Origin: Dirofilaria immitis
Taxonomy: Eukaryota > Nematoda > Chromadorea > Rhabditida > Onchocercidae
Direction of reading: 5' to 3'
NCBI GenBank assembly: GCA_024305405.1
Contig: JAKNDB010000068.1
Span: forward strand, 1,792,501 to 1,856,500
Length of the DNA stretch: 64,000 nucleotides
In this document: positions 58,303-64,000 of the stretch, one piece after another
How positions within the stretch are numbered: position 1 is the first letter of the stretch
Layout: each line of letters begins with the position of its first letter
Notes under the pieces: model-generated
Databases searched by the model: none
Told to the model about the DNA's origin: nothing
What the model saw: only the letters and a program-made list of their open reading frames with translations
Made by a program: the position numbers and the translations under genes

Positions 58303-58718
58303 ATACGTTATTTACTTTGTTTCCCTTTTTAGCTTTCATATTCATGCACAAATATCATATTCTATCGTTTAGGACTCAGTCTAATCATTCCAGAGAACTC
58401 CTAGCACTCGGTCGTTCTCGAGAACTCTCAAAACTCAGTCTAGTCAATCTGGAGAACTCCTAGGTTTCAATGCTACCATTTTAGAGAACTGTTAGGACTA
58501 AATCTAATTATTCTGGAGAACTATTAGTTTTTATTTGTGGTGAATTTATTAGCACGTTTTTTTTTTTCCATTGTCGATTTGATCACGAGAATTTTCATGT
58601 CTCGTATTTTTACGAGTGGAAAATTATGCATATTAGGAATTCTTTGGCATATGATTTAGTAATTTTAGCGAATTTTTAAATAACGAATAAATGAAAGAAT
58701 GAAAATTTTGAGGCAATT
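58303..58718. other. Upstream of the URB1-like gene; imperfect GAGAACT repeats
   Basis: At about 58370-58535 a phrase built on AGGACTCAGTCTAATCATTC and (C/G)AGAGAACTC recurs four times with divergence. Promoter sequences of the downstream gene are expected here but none is identified. Confidence 0.5.
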
Positions 58719-61700
58719 ATGACATCTCGTAAACGGAAAAAGTTGGACGAAAGTAGGAATGCTTATGATATAGAAACGGATATTGGTAAAATACTCATGG
58801 AGGATTGTGATTTAGATATAACTATCCTTTCAAGATTTCGAAATCATCTACAAAATTCAAAAGATGACGTTGGTTTTACATCTTTTATGTCGTCTCTACT
58901 TCTTTTACTAAATCCAAGAGATTATAATGAATTATTGCTAATGTCGTTGAAGCAATATTTTCGAGATTCTCACTTTAAATCTAGGTCTTCCTTCTAATTT
59001 TAAATGGCTAATTTCCATCATTATGTATTTTGAAAAGTGAAATTTTTGCAGGAATTAGAAGTTCAGTCAATAAAATCGAAGATTGAGCAAAGCTTCTTAC
59101 CCGTTTGCTTTGTCAATATAACGCAATGGAAACGGAAAAGGATAAAACAATCTTTGATATTCTTTGTATGCTCGAAAGATCATATCATATAAGCTTGCGG
59201 TTTTTTATTTCTCTCTTTACTCATTATTTTGTGTTTAAAATTTATTTGATGAAAAATATGTTTAGAATTTATTAGGAGTGATTATACAGAGAAAGGAATA
59301 TACATAAACAAATGATTGCATAAGAAAATGCAAATATTTTTAGTATCAAGCATTTCAGACCCTTTTTCCGATAGTGTGGGGTAAACGAGCAACAGATAAT
59401 TATGAAAAATTGCGTCAGTTAGGACAAGCCCTACATACGAAACTCACAGCAGATCAAGTATTCTTTGTATTAATTAAGATTCCATAGATCTTTTATTAAT
59501 TAGAGTTCTTCTTAATCTTTCCCTTCGCATTTTAGGTTCTGGATTATCTTGATCCAAAATTAATGTGGAATACGTTATTGAAATCTGAACAAACAACCAA
59601 TATTAAAATGTGTGAAAAAGATTCTGCTAACCAGTGCTATGATGCCCGTTTTATACTTCGTCTATTGGCAACCTTGATAGATGATGGTACAACGGTAAGC
59701 ATCATGTAATATAATTCAAGATAAATTTAGATTCATGAATAAATTATCAAATATTTTTTGTATTTGACATTCTTTTACGTAGAATGTATTCTATCGAAAT
59801 GAAGGCTAAAGTTTTATATGTCAAGTAGTATACTCAAGATGTCAAGAACGATAATTTCGGTTATTTGCAGATAAACAGCCGAAGATTTATTGATGTAAAT
59901 GGTTTATCGTTTGCATTTGCCGCAACGAGTTTTATTAGCCGGAGTGAGCGGTGCGTCGCATATCTTGTGCTCAGACGTTTTCTACTTCATTTAACAAATC
60001 TCAATGCAGATTCATTCCGAGAAAAGTGTTTACATATCTATCTATTGCAAGTATTCAAAAACAGTATCGAAAATCCAGTTCAGCGATTACCACACGGTTG
60101 AAAGCTTGTAGCTCTTTAAATTGCAAATGATTTACTAAATTTGATTTGGAAATACTTTTGAATTGATTCTGAATTTTTTACTCTTCATTTATTTTATTTT
60201 ATAGTAAATTTCAATTTCACTGTCAGTGAGATATTGCCTTCTGAAAGCCTTTTTGTTATGGTTTTGATACATTTCTGGATTTGCCGTAAGATAATATCTT
60301 CTTTTACAGCAGTGCATTCTCATCATTGATTTTATTCTGCTTATAAGATAAGGAAAATGCACTTAGATTTTTTCTTGTCATTGCAGCGGTTTTTTCTCAT
60401 ATTTTATTTAGTTCTATAGCCGTTTCTAGTCGTATAATATCTATTTCAGTTGTTGCACATTTCTTTGCAAGAGTGACTAAATTGATTTTACATCCTGAAG
60501 ATCCGGTCTACCAGCCAATAATGGCCTTCTTGTTATTGAAGCCAAGTATTGACACTCAAAATGTTCCGGAAATTTACAAACTTTTGTTGAGTTCAAGTAC
60601 ACAACATTATAATAAGGAACGTCATTGGTGTTTACGTCTCATATCGGATTCACTCATTGAGCCGAACGATTATAATATCTTACAAAAAGGTTTTACTTAA
60701 TTTTTGGTTGTAAAGAATTCGAAAAACTTTGAATTAGTTAATTTTTGAAATTTTAGGCATAGGAAAACTTTTTATCATTGTATATTATTTGTAAGTATAT
60801 TCCGAAATAGTGTAAGAAGTGTTTAAAATTCGGTGAAAATCTTAGAGTAACATGACTTTCATTTATTTTTGATCTCAGTTCACGAATTATTAGAAAATAT
60901 TCGTGAAAGGAATCAATGAATTTTTTCAAAAGAATTTAAGAATTAGGCAAGAGTTTTTGAATCCAACAGTTTTACCAACTAACAACGGGATACTAATATT
61001 GCTGGTTTAAGCTTTGATAATCTTAAAAAGTTTGATCTATATTTATGTACTGGTTTTGCATTAACTGGCTTTCAGATTTGGGATCAAGCTATTATTATCA
61101 CTTTTCGGTAGTGTTATCGCTGATCAAGAAACGAAAAAATTTATTTTGCTGTCACTTCGCGCTATTTTGCAGCATCGATCAGTAGCTAATGATTTGTATG
61201 TTCGACAGAATTTTCATTCTTGGATTGTTTTGACTTTGCAGGTATAATGCTGTCGTTTTGCTCCTTCACTCTCATTATCAAATTTTGTCTTTTCTTTAAT
61301 CGATGCTTAGCAATTTAAGTTTTCTTCTATAATGAAGCAAACGATAGATTAGAATAATACAGCTTTTATTTGTTAAGTGTTTAGGAAAGAATTTATCAAA
61401 GCTAAGCAGTTTGTTCATTTGATTCTTTTTTCTTTCTTTTTTGCAGAACAAAAGGATAACCAGATGGGAACGCATATTTCTGTGCCAGTTATTTATTATT
61501 CTTGTCACACATATTAAAGAACTTAACTGCACTAATTCAAATGATAATGCCACGGAAGCTAATTGGCGTAAAATTATAACATACAAAACGTGTCGGATGC
61601 TTGGAAATAAAGTGTGCTTTTTTTTAGAGAAACTACTGAGTTATGCATATTTTTGCATGTAGAACACAAAGATTTTGCAAAGTTCTTCAAATTTTAAAAC

Positions 61701-62019
61701 CATCTTGCGGGCTTTTTTTTTCAAGTTTTTATATCACGCAAGCATAATTAAAAGTCTTGTACGAGTAATGTCATTTACTTTGTCATGATTTTATGTTTAT
61801 TGAATTTTATGATATAAAGAAGACGTCTGTTTGAATCAGTAATTTAACAGTGATTTATAAGATTAAATTGGATTTCATGCAGTAGCGTAAGGGAATCTTT
61901 TTGCAGGTATGTGATGAACTAGAAAAAGGAAATGATGATGCAAAAATGTATGGTTACCGAAACTAAAACAACTGTTGTGCGAGGATAATTGGAGTTTAAA
62001 TTGCAGTGTTCAAAATTGA
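58719..62019 (+). CDS. URB1/NPA1-type nucleolar protein (C-terminal homology region)
   Basis: Exons I can support: 58719-58984, 59052 to about 59190 (end uncertain), 59344-59457, 59536-59694, 59871-60096, 60450-60689, 61076-61241, 61447-61611 and 61907-62019. The product contains the URB1 C-terminal signature: VWGKRATDNYEKLRQLG, DARFILRLLATLIDDG, REKCLHIYLLQVF, FARVTKLILHPEDPVYQPIM, FLLLKPSID, VPEIYKLLLSSSTQHY, ERHWCLRLISDSLIE. URB1 is a large scaffold of early 60S pre-ribosomes in the nucleolus. Here the coding sequence starts with a basic MTSRKRKKLDES, far short of the roughly 2,000-residue family length, so either a shortened homologue or a second half is present. Single-base losses lie at 60684-60688 and 61942-61946 (A5 for A6) and probably near 59085-59093. 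The junction between the first two exons does not hold phase and is unresolved. Confidence 0.75.
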
Positions 62020-63081
62020 ATTCTTACTGATACGTGTAACTTCATTATTCTTGTTGTTATTGTTGTCGTTATTCTGATTGTTTATTTCATTAATAGCTAT
62101 ATATATTGTTTTACAATACGCAATCATCAGTTTATTTGTTCATTTCTTCCAATGTCTAATAACTCAGTGATTGTCTCATAATTCATATTATGTGAATATG
62201 TGTCGTATATTTCTAGCTGATTTTCTTACATGAATTATTAATTACGGTTTGTAAAAAGATATATAAATGCATGATCTTAATGGTAATAATAATCCAGCAA
62301 ATTGATTATGCGGGATTCAAGACTTGGTTTTTCCGAAGAAATTTCACATTTTCATAGCGGTCAGAATTGTTGGGCCATAGTACTCTTAGAGCGATTTTCG
62401 GTTTCGGAATTGACGAGAACGTAGGAATGATTAATTAGTTTTTGTATTTTTTTTAAAGAGTTCTTGGAGTTCTATTCGAAATTCCTTTTATTTCTTGCAT
62501 TTTTACACTTATAAACAGTTAAAGCTAATTAATCACAAAATAAATTCTCTACTGTTATGACATAATAATGAAAGATATAAAACGTTTACAACTTGTATTT
62601 ATTTACGTGATCATTTAATAAAGTAACAGGTATCTTACTCAAGGCGATAGATGAAATAAAAAAAAGTAAAACTAAAATCTCACACAAGGATACATTTGCA
62701 TCATATGAGATTAATGAATGATATTCACCATCAGCAGTATTGAATTAATTTGTTATTCTTTATTATGGGATGGTGTACATCTATCTTGGTATTACTATTA
62801 GCAAGAAGAAATCGGATTTCTTCATCATCATTCGTTGCTGAATTGCTTTTTTTTTTACTAATCGGTACTGTGAATTTTTTAAGAAAGAACTATGTAGCAA
62901 ATGATCATATACTATTTATGCATATTCTAGCATATGTTATCATTTCCTGTATTTAGAGATTTTCCGGATTTCTTAATATTTGTAGTCTTAGCCTTCACGA
63001 TTTTTTGTATTATCAAGTTTTTTTCTTCAGGTCTAAAATTCAAAAATAATATAACTATAATATAAGTTATTGCGTAGTATC
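62020..63081. other. Intergenic, no gene recognised
   Basis: About 1 kb between two plus-strand genes. The frame at 62750-62956 is hydrophobic and unrecognised. The promoter of the right-edge gene should lie at its right end. Confidence 0.4.
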
Positions 63082-64000
63082 ATGGGCAAAAAAAGCGAAG
63101 TCATGTGCAGAATGCGGAAGAAGTTTCATCATTACCATCTGTGAGCAGTCAACTCGTTAGACAAGTTACATTTGATGAATCTTCGAAACAACCCAGGTGA
63201 ATCACTTTTCACTTGTAGCATTTCTCGTAGAGTGTAAAGAAATATGCATAGATTAAATTAAATAATGGAATATATTTTTTCCTTCGACATTGTTTATTTG
63301 ATAAATTTCAAATTACTGTAATGCCTTAATTTATATAATTCGTTGAAGAACGAGAAAATGGCTTGATATGTGATTTATTTTGCTGTAATTTTTGGTTATC
63401 GCGATTGCGAGAGTTTTGACTTTTGTTACAGTTATGAAAATTTGCAAAAAGTCTGGCAAAATAGCCGGTACATTTCGAAAAATAAAAACAAGAAATAATC
63501 AATCATTTAGTTATTAGTGGCAATACCATTCATAAAATAGTTTTTCCAAATAACGGTGATACTTCATTGCATTTATTATTCCAAACGATTTTCGTAGAAC
63601 TTTAATAAGTGAAGAACGTCAGACACTTTCTTGGGATATTTTAGCAAATCGTATTCATCGTCACTTGTGCTCTCCATAAATTTGGAAATGGTAATTTTTA
63701 TGTATTTCTTCAGCGATTATTATATGAAACCGAGCGGTAAAGGTTTAATAACAAGCCCGTCTATTGGAACATTGAATAGATTGGAACGACAGAAAATCGT
63801 TCTGTGGAAGAAGCCCTTTCAAACAATTCATTATGCTCTTCGTGAAATGTTGCAATTATTGGCTGAGTTCATCATTTAGTATGTTTCTATTGAAATTCCA
63901 GAGATAGTAAGAGACTTATTCAATGTTCATTTGGAATAAGTTAAGATGCCCAAAGAATATTGTTTTAACTCTATATAATCAATGAATGTAGGCTGCTGAA
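63082..64000 (+). CDS. 5' part of an unrecognised gene, cut by the window edge
   Basis: Proposed exons are 63082-63196, 63598-63666 and 63714-63878, all with GT-AG borders and the last with a strong GTATGT donor, so the gene continues to the right. A run of seven A at 63088-63094 must be eight for the N-terminus to read MGKKKRSHVQNAEEVSSLPS; otherwise it stops after about 20 codons. The second exon encodes ISEERQTLSWDILANRIHRH and the third DYYMKPSGKGLITSPSIG and WKKPFQTIHYALREMLQLLA. The 47-base intron at 63667-63713 was chosen because the longer alternative carries an in-frame TAA. No family recognised. Confidence 0.5.

Noticed and set aside
61447..61662. URB1-like exon 8 reading straight on to a stop at 61660
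   Set aside because: The tail becomes low-quality (VCFFLEKLLS) while splicing at AAA|GTGTGC to 61907 continues with a conserved-looking VCDELEKGNDD...VWLPKLKQLL end.

Overview
The window looks like nuclear DNA of a parasitic (probably filarial-type) nematode. It is very AT-rich and full of minisatellites and AT microsatellites. Its genes have short exons with GT-AG introns and TTTCAG-like acceptors. The content is nematode-typical: a cuticle collagen, a GT92 (DUF23) glycosyltransferase, a UAF-1-type U2AF65, and the trio RNF121 / NSRP1 (CCDC55) / RNF5, which I recall lying side by side in C. elegans as rnf-121, ccdc-55 and rnf-5. The species itself is inference.

Layout. 1.2-3.4 kb: CSN6 (-). 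3.4-15.6 kb: a 12-kb desert holding at least eight tandem-repeat arrays. 15.6-18.6 kb: glutamine synthetase (+), convergent with a cuticle collagen (-, 19.5-21.8 kb). 21.8-25.6 kb: more satellites. 25.6-28.6 kb: NSRP1 (-). 29.7-32.3 kb: RNF121 (-). 33.4-34.7 kb: RNF5 (+). 35.6-39.7 kb: a KLHL2/3-type BTB-kelch protein (-). 40.1-41.4 kb: a less AT-rich island with two small ORFs, one resembling COX6C. 41.9-44.8 kb: GT92 protein (-). 45-49 kb: repeats and no gene seen. 49.0-51.3 kb: an unrecognised 108-aa gene (-), head-to-head with a UBE2L3-like E2 (+, 51.5-52.8 kb) whose catalytic Cys position reads Ser. 53.3-57.5 kb: U2AF65 (-). 58.7-62.0 kb: URB1-like C-terminal gene (+). 63.1 kb to the edge: the 5' part of an unrecognised gene (+).

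Two observations cut across genes. First, about twenty reading-frame breaks are all single-base deletions. Some sixteen of them are runs of five A on the coding strand where conserved protein needs six. When the base is counted back in, every fully modelled gene has a total CDS length divisible by three. Consensus error in a long-read assembly is the likely cause, but the pattern should be checked against reads. Second, two introns appear to start with GC rather than GT.

Functionally the genes are mostly housekeeping: ubiquitin/CSN control (CSN6, RNF121, RNF5, KLHL adaptor, E2), splicing (U2AF65, NSRP1), ribosome biogenesis (URB1), nitrogen metabolism (glutamine synthetase), glycosylation and cuticle. 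I found no tRNA, rRNA, CRISPR array or intact transposon by eye.
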